A stretch of DNA of 64,000 nucleotides, taken from positions 868,001 to 932,000 of the forward strand of contig NZ_SOBN01000003.1 in the NCBI RefSeq assembly GCF_004365705.1, given 5' to 3'. Positions 16,359-26,186 of the stretch are shown here, piece by piece; position 1 is the first letter of the stretch, and each line of letters opens with the position of its first letter. The notes under the pieces were generated by a model. That model saw nothing but the letters and a program-made list of their open reading frames with translations, searched no databases and was not told where the DNA came from. Origin of the DNA: Streptomyces sp. 846.5 (lineage in GTDB: Bacteria; Actinomycetota; Actinomycetes; Streptomycetales; Streptomycetaceae). Position numbers and translations under genes: made by a program.

Positions 16359-17423
16359 ATGGAGGGTACACCGCAGCACGAGCACGATCACGATCACGGC
16401 CACACCCACACCCACCAGCACGGTGTCAGCAGCCGATGGGCCAGGGCCCGGCACCGGCTCGCCCATCTGGCCAAGCCGCACAGTCACGAGGCGATGGACC
16501 GGGTCGACCCGGCCATGGAGACCTCGCGGGACGGAATGCGCACGCTCTGGCTCTCGCTGCTGATCCTGGGGCTGACCGCGCTGCTCCAGGCCCTGGTGGT
16601 GGTCTGGTCGGGCTCGGTGGCGCTGCTGGGCGACACCATCCACAACGCGGCGGACGCACTCACCGCACTGCCGCTCGGGGTCGCATTCCTGGTCAGCCGC
16701 AGGGCGGCGAACCGTCGCTACACCTACGGCTACGGCCGGGCCGAGGACCTGGCCGGCATCGCGATCGTGCTGACCATCACCGCCTCCTGCGCCCTGGCCG
16801 GCTACCAGGCCCTGGACCGGCTGGTGCACCCCAGGGACGTCAACCACCTCTGGGCGGTGGCGGCCGCAGCGGTGGTGGGCTTCGTTGGCAACGAGTGGGT
16901 GGCCCGCTACCGCATCCGCACCGGCCGCAGGATCGGATCGGCCGCCCTGGTCGCCGACGGACTGCACGCGCGTACCGACGGCTTCACCTCGCTGGCCGTC
17001 CTGCTGGGCGCCGGCGGTGCGGCCCTGGGCTGGCGGGCCGCCGACCCGGTCGTGGGCCTGCTGATCACCGCAGCCCTGCTGCTGGTGCTCAGGGACGCGG
17101 CCCGCGAGGTCTACCGCCGCCTGATGGACGCGGTGGACCCCGCGCAGGTGGCCGCCGCCGAACACGCCCTACGTGCGGTCGAAGGCGTGCACGACGTCGG
17201 CCAGGTGCGGCTCCGCTGGATCGGCCACACCCTGCGCGCCGAGGCGGACATCGTCGTGGACCCGCAACTGACGGTGGGTCAGGCCCACGACCTGGCCGTC
17301 TCGGCCGAACACGCGCTGATCCACGCCGTCCCGCGACTCACCGCCGCCACGGTCCACACCGACCCGCTCACCCAGGGCGCCGACCCGCACGCCCGACTGG
17401 CTCATCACGTCGGCCACGTCTGA
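16359..17423 (+). CDS. Cation diffusion facilitator (Zn/Co/Cd efflux)
   Basis: 354 residues from ATG 16359. The N-terminus carries a His/Asp cluster (HEHDHDHGHTHTHQHG), a metal-binding tail typical of zinc transporters. Six membrane segments follow, with metal sites in TIHNAADALTALPLG (HxxxD) and ADGLHARTDGFTSLAV (HxxxD), and a cytoplasmic C-terminal dimerisation domain (VEGVHDVGQVRLRWIGHTL). It exports divalent metal by proton antiport. No ribosome site is obvious; leaderless or weak initiation is possible. Tail-to-tail with a multicopper oxidase, 20 nt between stops. Confidence 0.9.
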   Translation: MEGTPQHEHDHDHGHTHTHQHGVSSRWARARHRLAHLAKPHSHEAMDRVDPAMETSRDGMRTLWLSLLILGLTALLQALVVVWSGSVALLGDTIHNAADALTALPLGVAFLVSRRAANRRYTYGYGRAEDLAGIAIVLTITASCALAGYQALDRLVHPRDVNHLWAVAAAAVVGFVGNEWVARYRIRTGRRIGSAALVADGLHARTDGFTSLAVLLGAGGAALGWRAADPVVGLLITAALLLVLRDAAREVYRRLMDAVDPAQVAAAEHALRAVEGVHDVGQVRLRWIGHTLRAEADIVVDPQLTVGQAHDLAVSAEHALIHAVPRLTAATVHTDPLTQGADPHARLAHHVGHV

Positions 17424-17443
17424 GCGTTCTCAGGGCGTGACGG

Positions 17444-19441
17444 TCAGGACTGGACGTCGAACGGCCGCATCATCTCGTTGTCCTCGTGGTCGAGGATGTG
17501 GCAGTGGTAGACGTACCGGCCGGCGATGTCGAACCTGGCCTTGAGGCGGGTGGTCTCGCCGGGGTAGGCGAGGACCGTGTCCTTGAAGCCAGTCTCCCAG
17601 GCCTCGGGGCCGCGTACGGTTCCGTCGGCGGCGGTGCGGCTGACGACCTGGAACTGGGTCTGGTGGATGTGGATCGGGTGTCCGTCCACGGTGAGGTTGA
17701 CCAGGTCCCACTCGCCGACCGCGCCGACGGTCGGCTTCACGGAGACCGGGTCGTCCCACATCTCCATCGCGCCGGTTCCGTCGGCGTTGAGGGAGCCGAG
17801 GGCCCCGATGATCGGGGCACCGGCGAAGACGGTGGAGTCGCCTTCGTTGAGCGAGACGGTGAAGGTCTGGCGCGCGCTGCCGAGCGCCGTGACGGACGGC
17901 AGTTGCAGCTGCGCGGGCGGGACGCTGGTGTCGATCGCCGCGCCGCCGACGACGATCTGCATGACCTGCCCGCTGGTCCAGTGGTCGGCGGCGGCGAAGT
18001 CGGTGTCCGGTACGCCGCCGTGGTACGGCACGTCAGGGCCCTCGTTGATGAGGTAGAGCGTGGTGCCCGAGGGCACCGCGGAGAAGTCGAGGATCAGGTC
18101 CGCCCGTTCCGCGGGGGCGATCAGCGCCTGGCTGAGCTGGGCGGCCGCGGGCAGGAACCCGCCGTCCGAGCCGATCTGCCAGATCGGCAGCGCGGCGGTG
18201 GCCGGGCGGTCCGCCAGCGGGTCGGTGACGACCTTGAGCACCAGGGTGCGGGCGTTGCATGAGTTGAGCGCCCGCAGCCGGTAGCGCTTGCGCGACGCGT
18301 GCCAGACCGGCCAGCTGGCGCCGTTGACGACGATGGTGTTGCCGAACGACTCCGGATTCCAGTACGGGGGAACGTCGGTGACGGGCAGCCAGGGGCCTCC
18401 GGCGGTCGTGTCGCCGAAGAAGGTCCGGCTGGTCGGAAAGAAGAGCGAGCCGTCGCTGTTGAAGCACCGGTCCTGGATCACCAGCGCGATCTCTGAGGCA
18501 CCGGAGGGCAGCACCCCGGGGGCGAGGTCGGCGCTGCCGCCGCGGAGCAGGTACATCCCGGCCAGGCCCGCCTGGACGTTGAGCCGGGTCATCCCGAGGA
18601 CGTGGTCGTGGTACCAGAGTGCGGCCGCGCGTTGGTCGTTCTGGTACTGGTAGGTCGAGGAGCCCGGCTGCCACTGTGCGCCGAAGCGGGCCGCCGCCTG
18701 CGCCTTGTAGGCGTCGTAGTAGCTGCCGGTGGCGGCGTAGCCGGCCGGAAGGTTCCCCGCCGCGGGCAGGGTCCAGGCCTCGGGATAGCCGTCGCTCTCC
18801 TGGGTGACGTGGGCTCCGTGCAGATGGGTGACCAGCGGTACCGGTCCGGTGTACGGAGCGGGGGTCGAGGTGAAGGTCGGGCGGGTGTCCCGACCACTGG
18901 TGCCGCCACCGGGGTTGGCCCAGTGCAGCGTGGGGTCGACGGTGAACAGGTGCGGCAGCCAGTTGCCGCCGCCGTCGACCAGGCCGTTGGTCCAGGTCAC
19001 CCGGACCGGGCCGCCGACCCGCGCCTCGATCGTGTGCCCCGGGGCGTTGAAGCTCCCCGCGAGACCGGGGACGCCGTAACCCCACACCGTGGTCCTCGGG
19101 TACGAACTGGGCAGGATCTGCTGGCTGAACTGCCGGGCCGCGATCGAGTACACGTTCACCAGGGCCCCGCCGGAGACAGCTGCGCCGATGGACGGCATGA
19201 CCGGCAGCCTCGGCAGTTCGGTCCGGTACTTGGGCACCGACAGCGGATCCAGGGTGCCACCGGGCAACGGGTTCGCCGAGGTGACCGCAGTGACGAGGCT
19301 CACCGCGGCCGGTCGGGCCCCGCCCGACCCCGCGCGGGCGACCCCGACCGCAGCCACCACCCCGCCTGCCGCGGCGGCACGGATCACCGCCCGCCTGGTG
19401 ACCTCTGAACCGGGAATGTCGGAATTGGATGAGTTGGGCAT
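17444..19441 (-). CDS. Tat-exported multicopper oxidase (phenoxazinone synthase/CotA-like)
   Basis: 665 residues from ATG 19441 (GGAG upstream); ATG 19477 is less likely. Twin-arginine signal TRRAVIRAAAAGG about residues 15-27 points to export of the folded, copper-loaded enzyme. Copper motifs in order: HLHGAH (about 204), WYHDH (about 275), HPIHIHQ (about 584) and HCHILDHEDNEMM (about 644) with the T1 Cys, two flanking His and axial Met. The bulky layout matches the CotA/phenoxazinone synthase branch, which oxidises aminophenols, phenols or bilirubin. No phenoxazinone cluster is nearby, so substrate is open; copper tolerance or lignin-phenol oxidation are alternatives. Confidence 0.92.
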   Translation of the reverse strand: MPNSSNSDIPGSEVTRRAVIRAAAAGGVVAAVGVARAGSGGARPAAVSLVTAVTSANPLPGGTLDPLSVPKYRTELPRLPVMPSIGAAVSGGALVNVYSIAARQFSQQILPSSYPRTTVWGYGVPGLAGSFNAPGHTIEARVGGPVRVTWTNGLVDGGGNWLPHLFTVDPTLHWANPGGGTSGRDTRPTFTSTPAPYTGPVPLVTHLHGAHVTQESDGYPEAWTLPAAGNLPAGYAATGSYYDAYKAQAAARFGAQWQPGSSTYQYQNDQRAAALWYHDHVLGMTRLNVQAGLAGMYLLRGGSADLAPGVLPSGASEIALVIQDRCFNSDGSLFFPTSRTFFGDTTAGGPWLPVTDVPPYWNPESFGNTIVVNGASWPVWHASRKRYRLRALNSCNARTLVLKVVTDPLADRPATAALPIWQIGSDGGFLPAAAQLSQALIAPAERADLILDFSAVPSGTTLYLINEGPDVPYHGGVPDTDFAAADHWTSGQVMQIVVGGAAIDTSVPPAQLQLPSVTALGSARQTFTVSLNEGDSTVFAGAPIIGALGSLNADGTGAMEMWDDPVSVKPTVGAVGEWDLVNLTVDGHPIHIHQTQFQVVSRTAADGTVRGPEAWETGFKDTVLAYPGETTRLKARFDIAGRYVYHCHILDHEDNEMMRPFDVQS

Positions 19442-19766
19442 GCCGATGCTCCAATGCTCACGATATGGCCATGGCAATCCACACTGAGATTTGCGTATGC
19501 GAACTTACTGGTCGCCACTGCCCCTACGGAAGGGTGGGGGAGTGCGCGACTGTTCGCTGCCGACGTGCCTCGGCTGACACCAAGGTCGTTGGCCCACAGC
19601 AGAGTTGATGAGCCCGCACCTTCGGGGGCCTGGCGCAAGGCTGGACTCTAGTGCATGGCCATGGATATGAGTGGAAGCGGCGATGATAATTTCTTGTTTC
19701 CGGATGCTATTAATGTACCGTGTGGTAACCGTGTGTATAGGCCCACAATTGGCATATGCATACGCT
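19442..19766. other. Gene-free, AT-rich interval upstream of the multicopper oxidase
   Basis: About 325 nt with no credible gene. The part 19670-19760 is clearly less GC-rich than the surroundings. ATGGCCATGG occurs twice, at 19465-19474 and 19655-19664, and GCGTATGC/GCATACGC motifs occur near both ends (about 19491 and 19757). It should hold the oxidase promoter on the minus strand and the end of the ADP-ribosylglycohydrolase transcript. The AT-rich content could mark a small relic of transferred DNA. Confidence 0.4.
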
Positions 19767-20849
19767 CTATTCCGGAATCGGCCAGAACTCCTGGGCGTCG
19801 GTCGAGCCAACGAACAGGGCCTCGCCCATCGCGAGAACGGTGGCCCGCCCCTCGACCTGGACGGCCCAGTCCCCGGGCAGGGCTGCCAGGCCGTGCGCGG
19901 CACCCAGGAGATTGCCGCAGACGGCGCCGGTCGAGTCGCTGTCGCCGGAGTGGGTCACCGACAGGGTCAGCGCACGGCGCAGGTCCTCGTCGGTCGCCTC
20001 GGGTCCGGGAGCTGCGGCGAGCAGGCAGTGGACGGCGATGGCCAGGCATTCTTCGGCGATCCAGCCGAGGCCGACCTGCTCCACCAGGTCGAAGCCCGGG
20101 GTGCTGCTCGCGGCCAGGCGCACCGCGCGTTCCAGCGCGGTGACGGTCTCCCCGCTGCCGGGCTGCGCGGCGGTCTGGGCGATGGTCTGCCGCACCGCCT
20201 CGGCCGGCTCGACCCCGGCGACCAGTCGGTCGACCAGGGCGGCGAACGCCCCGGCCGCCAGGTAGCCGGTGGGGTGACCATGGGTCAGCTGCGCGCAGTC
20301 CGCGGCGAGCCGGAACGCCTGCTCGGGTCCGGCACCGATCAGACCGAACGGAGCCGAACGCATCACCGTGCCGCACCCCTTCGAGTCGGGATTGACGACG
20401 CCGGTCTGACCTACCGTCACAATGCTTGGCAACTGCGGGTTGTCGACCACACCGGAGATGCATGCGTTCCCGGGTGCCCGGGAGGCGTAGAGCCAGGGCT
20501 CACGCAGTAGGGTGCCCTCCGCCTTGAGGATGTCGGCCGCTACGGGCGCGGACAGACGCTGCGTCAGAAACCATCGCTGGTAGGCGGCATGGACCGCGCT
20601 GACGACCTCGTCCGGGCTGCTGTCCTTCGCGAGCAGCAGGCCCTCGGCGGTGAACAGCGTCATCTGGGTGTCGTCGGTGACCTCGGCCAGACCCCCGCTC
20701 CGCAGCACGAGCCGGGTCACGCCGTCGGGACCGTGTTGGGCGAGGATCGGGTCCAGCCGCTGGAACTCCACCGGCCACCCGAGTGCGTCGCCGATGGCTC
20801 CGCCGAGCAGGCAGCCCCGGATCCGGTCGAGCCGCTGGTCCTCCGTCAT
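19767..20849 (-). CDS. ADP-ribosylglycohydrolase family protein (DraG/ARH type)
   Basis: 360 residues from ATG 20849. Binuclear-magnesium motifs of the family: GAIGDALGWPVEF at the N-terminus, EVTDDTQMTLF (about 57-66) and HSGDSDSTGAVCGN (about 313-326). These enzymes remove ADP-ribose from arginine or serine, or hydrolyse related ADP-ribosyl compounds. Stand-alone copies are common in streptomycetes, and the target is unknown. No partner ADP-ribosyltransferase is seen in the window. Confidence 0.9.
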   Translation of the reverse strand: MTEDQRLDRIRGCLLGGAIGDALGWPVEFQRLDPILAQHGPDGVTRLVLRSGGLAEVTDDTQMTLFTAEGLLLAKDSSPDEVVSAVHAAYQRWFLTQRLSAPVAADILKAEGTLLREPWLYASRAPGNACISGVVDNPQLPSIVTVGQTGVVNPDSKGCGTVMRSAPFGLIGAGPEQAFRLAADCAQLTHGHPTGYLAAGAFAALVDRLVAGVEPAEAVRQTIAQTAAQPGSGETVTALERAVRLAASSTPGFDLVEQVGLGWIAEECLAIAVHCLLAAAPGPEATDEDLRRALTLSVTHSGDSDSTGAVCGNLLGAAHGLAALPGDWAVQVEGRATVLAMGEALFVGSTDAQEFWPIPE

Positions 20850-21023
20850 GTCGTCCTCCCGTAGTCGTCAGCCCGCGTACGGACTGGGTGGGACCGTATC
20901 GGTTGGAGCGACCTCGGGGAGAGCGGATTTCCCGGATGACGGTCGGCGGTTCGCCTCGCCGGACGGGGCGGAGCTGGTGGCGCAGGTGGGTTGGCTGGCC
21001 CGACGTCGTTCTGCGCACGGCAC

Positions 21024-21067
21024 TTGACATTGCATGGTCACCGGGCCACATTCCTGACGCAGCGTCA
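21024..21067 (+). promoter_or_regulatory. Promoter and palindromic operator of the KstD-like gene
   Basis: TTGACA (21024-21029), 17-nt spacer, CACATT (21047-21052), then a perfect palindrome TGACGC-A-GCGTCA at 21055-21067 that covers the expected transcription start, 41 nt before the ATG. TGAC-n-GTCA palindromes of this form are frequent TetR-family sites; repression is inferred. No regulator gene is adjacent. Confidence 0.6.
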
Positions 21068-21107
21068 GATCTGAGGCGATCCGATCCAGACCGATGGAGG
21101 CCCGTCC

Positions 21108-22919
21108 ATGTCAGAGAGCGCGGAATCCGCCCACGACCCTGCGAGCCACCGCCCTTCCCGCCGCCAGGTGCTGCGCGGCGCCGGTGCCGGAGCGGGCGTG
21201 CTGCTGGCGTCCGGCCTCGGGTTCGGACTGCTGGAGCCCACCGCCGCCTACGCGGATGTGCCGGTCCTGGGGGAGTACGACGTCGTGGTGATCGGCTCCG
21301 GGGCGTCCGGGATGACCGCCGCGCTGACGGCGGCCAAGCGGGGGCTCTCCTGCGTGGTGGTCGAGAAGGCGCCCACCTTCGGCGGCTCGGCGGCCCGGTC
21401 GGGGGCGGGCATCTGGATTCCCAACAACGAGGTGATCCTCGCCGCCGGCGTCCCGGACACCCCCGCCCTGGCCGCGGAGTACCTGGCCGCGGTGGTCGGC
21501 AGTGACACTCCGCTGGCCCGGCAGCAGTCCTTCTTGCAGCACGGGCCCGCCATGATCTCGTTCGTCATGGCCAACAGCCCGCTGCGGTTCCGCTGGATGG
21601 AGGGCTACAGCGACTACTACCCGGAGCTGCCCGGCGGGATGCCCAACGGCCGCTCCATGGAGCCGGACCAGATCGACGGCCACATCCTCGGCGCGGAACT
21701 GGCGAATCTGAACCCGCCCTATCTGGCCACCCCGGCCGGCCTGGTGGTCTTCAGCGCCGACTACAAGTGGCTGGCCCTGTCCCTGGTCAATGCCAAGGGC
21801 GCGGCCGTCGCCGCCGAATGCCTCGCCCGCGGGACCGCGGCCGCGCTGCTCGGCCAGAAGCCGCTCACCATGGGCCAGGCGCTGGCGGCCGGACTGCGCG
21901 CCGGGCTGCTGTCCGCGAACGTGCCGGTCTGGCTGAACACCCCGCTGGTCGACCTCAACATCGTGTCCGGCGCCGTCACCGGCGCACTGGTTACCCAGAA
22001 CGGCGCCCAGGGGCTGGTCAAGGCGCGGTACGGGGTGATCGTCGGCTCCGGCGGCTTCGAGCACAACGCGGCCATGCGGGCCCAGTACCAGCAGCAGCCC
22101 ATCGGCACCAGCTGGACCGTCGGTGCCAAGGAGAACACCGGCGACGGCATCCAGGCCGGTCAGCGGGCCGGTGCCGCACTGGCCCTGATGGACGACGCCT
22201 GGTGGGGACCGGCCGTCCCGCTGCCCGATCAGGCCTACTTCTGCCTCTCGGAGCGCACCCTGCCCGGCAGCCTGATCATCAACGCGGGCGGCTCACGGTT
22301 CGTCAACGAGGGCGCCCCCTACAGCGACGTGGTGCATGTGATGTACCAGAAGAACGCCGCCGCGCCGGACATCCCAGCCTGGATGATCGTCGACCAGAAC
22401 TACCGCAACCGCTACCTGTTCCGGGACGTCGCACCCGTCCTGCCCTTCCCCGACGCCTGGTACACGGCGGGCGCGGTCTACAAGGCCGCGACCATCGACT
22501 TGCTGGCTGGTCAGATCGGCGTCCCCGCAGCGGCCCTGCGCTCCACGGTGAGCCGTTTCAACGGCTTCGCGCTGACCGGCAACGACACCGACTTCCACCG
22601 CGGCGTCAGCTTCTACGACCACTACTACACCGACCCCGCGGTGGTGCCCAACTCCTGCCTGGCCCCACTGTGGGAGCCGCCCTTCTACGCCCTCAAGATC
22701 GTCCCCGGCGACCTCGGCACCAAGGGCGGCATGGTCACCGACGCCCGCGCCCGCGTCCTCAAGGCCGACGGCACAGCCATCCCCGGCCTCTACGCCGCCG
22801 GCAACGCCAGCGCCGCCGTCATGGGCCACAGCTACGCCGGCTCCGGCTCCACCATCGGCCCCGCCATGACCTTCGGCTACGTCGCCGCCAACGACATCGC
22901 CGACCTGGCGGGGGTGTGA
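21108..22919 (+). CDS. Tat-exported FAD flavoprotein, 3-ketosteroid delta1-dehydrogenase (KstD)-like
   Basis: 603 residues from ATG 21108 with GGAGG 7 nt upstream. A twin-arginine signal SRRQVLRGAGAGAGVLLASG (about 17-36) precedes a Rossmann FAD site DVVVIGSGASGMTAALTAA (about 58-76). The C-terminal signature PGDLGTKGGMVTD and GLYAAGNASAAVMGHSYAGS with GPAMTFGYVAAND is that of KstD and related FAD_binding_2 dehydrogenases, which insert a double bond in ring A of 3-ketosteroids. KstD proteins are normally cytoplasmic, so the Tat leader is odd and may mean an extracytoplasmic quinone- or protein-linked dehydrogenase with another substrate. A steroid-type acyl-CoA dehydrogenase lies at 59.3 kb. 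Confidence 0.82.
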   Translation: MSESAESAHDPASHRPSRRQVLRGAGAGAGVLLASGLGFGLLEPTAAYADVPVLGEYDVVVIGSGASGMTAALTAAKRGLSCVVVEKAPTFGGSAARSGAGIWIPNNEVILAAGVPDTPALAAEYLAAVVGSDTPLARQQSFLQHGPAMISFVMANSPLRFRWMEGYSDYYPELPGGMPNGRSMEPDQIDGHILGAELANLNPPYLATPAGLVVFSADYKWLALSLVNAKGAAVAAECLARGTAAALLGQKPLTMGQALAAGLRAGLLSANVPVWLNTPLVDLNIVSGAVTGALVTQNGAQGLVKARYGVIVGSGGFEHNAAMRAQYQQQPIGTSWTVGAKENTGDGIQAGQRAGAALALMDDAWWGPAVPLPDQAYFCLSERTLPGSLIINAGGSRFVNEGAPYSDVVHVMYQKNAAAPDIPAWMIVDQNYRNRYLFRDVAPVLPFPDAWYTAGAVYKAATIDLLAGQIGVPAAALRSTVSRFNGFALTGNDTDFHRGVSFYDHYYTDPAVVPNSCLAPLWEPPFYALKIVPGDLGTKGGMVTDARARVLKADGTAIPGLYAAGNASAAVMGHSYAGSGSTIGPAMTFGYVAANDIADLAGV

Positions 22920-23060
22920 GCGGCGGGGTTATCCGAACGTGGTGGTGGCGCACATCGCGGCGTGACCACCACACGGCCCATGCGGCGTCGCCGCACTTTT
23001 GCTGTGTGCCCACGAACAGCGCTGGCTTCGACTGACAGTGACGTGCGTTACGGTGTCGCG

Positions 23061-26000
23061 GTGACTGAACTCCCTGCGGGTCTGTACGAGCACATCGTGA
23101 CGAACTCTCTTGACGAGCGGCTGGCCATCGCAGCGGAGTTGGGCCGAGTCCTTCGTGAGCCGATCGATCCGGACGACGCCCCGGAGTTGCTGGGGCGCTA
23201 CGTCGGGGCGCTGACCCGGCAGGCGTTGCGCGCCCATAGCAAGGCCGGCGGCAAGGACACTGCAGCGCAGCTCGGACAGCAGATCGCTACGGTCAATCGG
23301 ATGGTCGGCGCGCTCGGCGAGCTGCTGCCCGGTGGTGTCGGCGACGCCGACACCGTCGCCGCCTCCAAGGAGTTGCTGTTGGCGGTCGCGCATGGTGCCG
23401 CGCTGCCGGGGGAGCAGCAGTTTCCCGGGCGCCCGGTGGTTCCCCTGTCGGCGAGCGCCCTCTTCGCCAACCGCGGCCGGGAACGGATCGGACACGCGCT
23501 GCTCAGCGAGTTGGAGTCCGCCGACAGGGTGGACCTGATCTGTGCGTTCATCAAGTGGTCAGGTCTGCGGCTGTTGCGCGACCGCCTGGCCGAGGTGGTG
23601 GCTCGCGGCGGCGAGCTGAGAGTGGTCACCACCACGTATATGGGTGCCTCGGATCTCCGGGCAGTGGACGAGTTGGTGCGCATCGGCGCCAGGGTGAAGG
23701 TCTCCTACGAGACCCAGGCAACTCGGCTGCACGCCAAGGCCTGGCACTTCCACCGCCGTTCCGGGACCTCGACCGCCTACGTCGGTTCCTCGAACATGTC
23801 GATGCCCGCACTCACGGACGGCGTGGAGTGGAATGTCCGCTTCTCCGAGGTGGAGCAGGGCAATCTGCTGCTCTCCTTCGCCGACAACTTCGAGTCCTAC
23901 TGGGAGGACCCGGAGTTCGAACTCTACGACCCACAGGACCAGCAACAGCAGGACCGCCTGCGGAGGGCGCTGGAGACGGAGCGTTCAGGCCCCAGACCCC
24001 TGTCCCTCGAACTGGCCCCGTTCGACATCACCCCGCACCCGCACCAACGACAGGTGTTGGACGAGCTCACCGCCGAGCGCGAACTGCACCAACGCCACCG
24101 GAATCTGGTGGTCATGGCCACCGGTACCGGAAAGACCATGGTCGCAGCCATGGACTACCGGCGCCTGCGCGAGCAGGGCAAGGTCGACAGCCTTCTGTTC
24201 GTGGCGCACCGTCAGGAGATCCTGGGACAGGCACAGTCGACGTTCCGGCATGTGCTCAAGGAGAGCGATTTCGGCGAGCAGTACGTCGGCGGCAGACGCC
24301 CTGAGACGTGGAAGCACGTCTTTGCTTCGGTGCAGTCGCTGGCCGGTGTCGATCTGGACCGGCAACTGCATCCGGAGCGCTTCGACATGGTCATCGTGGA
24401 CGAGTTCCACCACGCCACCGCCCGCACCTATGCGCGATTGCTGGACCATCTGAATCCCACCTACCTACTCGGCCTGACCGCCACCCCCGAGCGCTCCGAC
24501 GAGGGCGACATCACCCGCTGGTTCGACGGGCACACAGCCGTCGACCTGCGACTGTGGGAGGCGATCGACCGCGGCCTGCTCGTGCCCTTCCACTACTTCG
24601 GCGTCAACGACGAGACGGACTTGCAGCGGCTGCGCTTCACTCGTAGCAGTGGCTATGACGTTCAGCAGCTCACGGCCCTCTACACCGGCGATGACGCCCG
24701 AGTTCGGCTGATCCTCGGTGAAGTACGACTGCGAGTGCTGGACCCGGCCCGGATGCGGGCGATCGGCTTCTGCGTGTCCATCAGCCACGCCCAGTTCATG
24801 GCTGCCAGGTTCAACGCCGCCGGTGTCCCGGCCCTTGCGGTGACATCGAAGTCGACCGCCGCCGAACGCGACGACGCCATCGCGGCACTGAAGAAGCGTC
24901 AGGTCAATGTCCTGTTCACGGTGGATCTGTTCAACGAGGGCGTGGACATTCCGCAGATCGACACCGTGCTGTTCCTGAGGCCCACCCAGAGCGCCACGGT
25001 CTTTCTGCAACAACTCGGCCGAGGGCTGCGTCGAGCGGAGGCCAAGGAGAGCCTGACCGTCCTGGACTTCATCGGGGCACAGCACGCAGACTTCCGCTTC
25101 GAGCCCAAGATCCGCGCCCTCAGCGGCGGCACTCTCAGACAGGCGGTCCAAGCGGTCGAACAGGGCTTCCCGGCCCTGCCCTCCGGCTGCGCCGTGCAAC
25201 TGGACCAGGTCGCACGGCAGACCGTGCTGGCGAATCTGCGCTCCACTCTCAGCCCGCGCTGGGTCAGGACCGTCGCCGAACTGCGTGCACTCGGCGACGT
25301 CCCGCTCGGTTCGTTCCTGGACGAGACCGGGTTGCGACCGGAGGATGTCTACCGCCCCAAGGACGGCACCTGGACCGGGTTGCGCAGCGCAGCCGGCTTG
25401 CCCGTCGGCCCGGCGGGGCCCAGCGACGGCGTTCTGGAGCGGGCGCTGTGTCGCATCCTGCACATCGACGATCCGGAGCGCCTGGACTACCTCACCGCGC
25501 TCGCCGAGGGACGCGTTCCGGCAGGGTCTCGGCCCAGCGAGCGTCTGGCCGCCATGGCGAACAGCGTGCTCTGGGGCGACGCCCACCTCGACAGCCCGCT
25601 GGAACAGGCGCTACGACTCCTGCTGGCAGAACCACGACGCAGCGAGGAACTGCTCCAGCTCGTCCCGGTACTGCGAGCCCGGATGCGACGCCTGACCTGG
25701 CCTGTCTCGGCTGAGGGCGCACTGCCGCTGCATGTCCACGCGCGCTACACCCGGGCGGAGGCGGTCGCTGCCTTCGGTAAGGAGTACAAGGGGCAGCCGA
25801 CCGGCGTCGAATGGTTCCCCGAGTCCCAGGCCGACGCCTTCTTCGTCACTTTGGTGAAGTCCGAGCACCAGTTCTCGGAGTCCACCCGCTATGAGGACCG
25901 GGTGATCACGCCGACCCTGTTCCAATGGGAGACTCAGGGCAAGGTCGCCGAGGACTCCGCCGAGGGCCAGCGCTACATCCACCACGCCGAGCGAGGATCA

Positions 26001-26186
26001 TCCCTGCACCTCTTCGTCCGCGCGACCAAGCGCGCCGACGGCAGGCTCGGTGCGCCACCGTTCCTCTACCTCGGCCCGGCATCGTACGAGTCCCACGTCA
26101 ACGACCGTCCGATGCGCATCAAGCTCCGCCTCGCCCACGCGCTACCCCTCGACGTCTTCACCGAGTGGTCCCAGCTGGGCGCTTGA
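23061..26186 (+). CDS. PLD-nuclease/superfamily 2 helicase fusion with DUF3427
   Basis: 1041 residues from GTG 23061 (MTELPAGLYEHIVTNSLDER), about 7 nt after TACGGT (23049-23054), so probably leaderless. Domains: N-terminal conserved region; phospholipase-D-like domain with LHAKAWHFHRRSGTSTAYVG and SSNMS (about 222-246); DEAD/DEAH helicase with Walker A MATGTGKTMVAA (about 352) and DEFHHA (about 447), LTATPERSD, and motif VI QQLGRGLRRAE; C-terminal DUF3427. Only one HKD-like half-site is evident, so it may act as a dimer. Proteins of this build are found in accessory and defence-type regions and are thought to process DNA; the role is not established. First gene of the accessory region. Confidence 0.88.
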   Translation: MTELPAGLYEHIVTNSLDERLAIAAELGRVLREPIDPDDAPELLGRYVGALTRQALRAHSKAGGKDTAAQLGQQIATVNRMVGALGELLPGGVGDADTVAASKELLLAVAHGAALPGEQQFPGRPVVPLSASALFANRGRERIGHALLSELESADRVDLICAFIKWSGLRLLRDRLAEVVARGGELRVVTTTYMGASDLRAVDELVRIGARVKVSYETQATRLHAKAWHFHRRSGTSTAYVGSSNMSMPALTDGVEWNVRFSEVEQGNLLLSFADNFESYWEDPEFELYDPQDQQQQDRLRRALETERSGPRPLSLELAPFDITPHPHQRQVLDELTAERELHQRHRNLVVMATGTGKTMVAAMDYRRLREQGKVDSLLFVAHRQEILGQAQSTFRHVLKESDFGEQYVGGRRPETWKHVFASVQSLAGVDLDRQLHPERFDMVIVDEFHHATARTYARLLDHLNPTYLLGLTATPERSDEGDITRWFDGHTAVDLRLWEAIDRGLLVPFHYFGVNDETDLQRLRFTRSSGYDVQQLTALYTGDDARVRLILGEVRLRVLDPARMRAIGFCVSISHAQFMAARFNAAGVPALAVTSKSTAAERDDAIAALKKRQVNVLFTVDLFNEGVDIPQIDTVLFLRPTQSATVFLQQLGRGLRRAEAKESLTVLDFIGAQHADFRFEPKIRALSGGTLRQAVQAVEQGFPALPSGCAVQLDQVARQTVLANLRSTLSPRWVRTVAELRALGDVPLGSFLDETGLRPEDVYRPKDGTWTGLRSAAGLPVGPAGPSDGVLERALCRILHIDDPERLDYLTALAEGRVPAGSRPSERLAAMANSVLWGDAHLDSPLEQALRLLLAEPRRSEELLQLVPVLRARMRRLTWPVSAEGALPLHVHARYTRAEAVAAFGKEYKGQPTGVEWFPESQADAFFVTLVKSEHQFSESTRYEDRVITPTLFQWETQGKVAEDSAEGQRYIHHAERGSSLHLFVRATKRADGRLGAPPFLYLGPASYESHVNDRPMRIKLRLAHALPLDVFTEWSQLGA

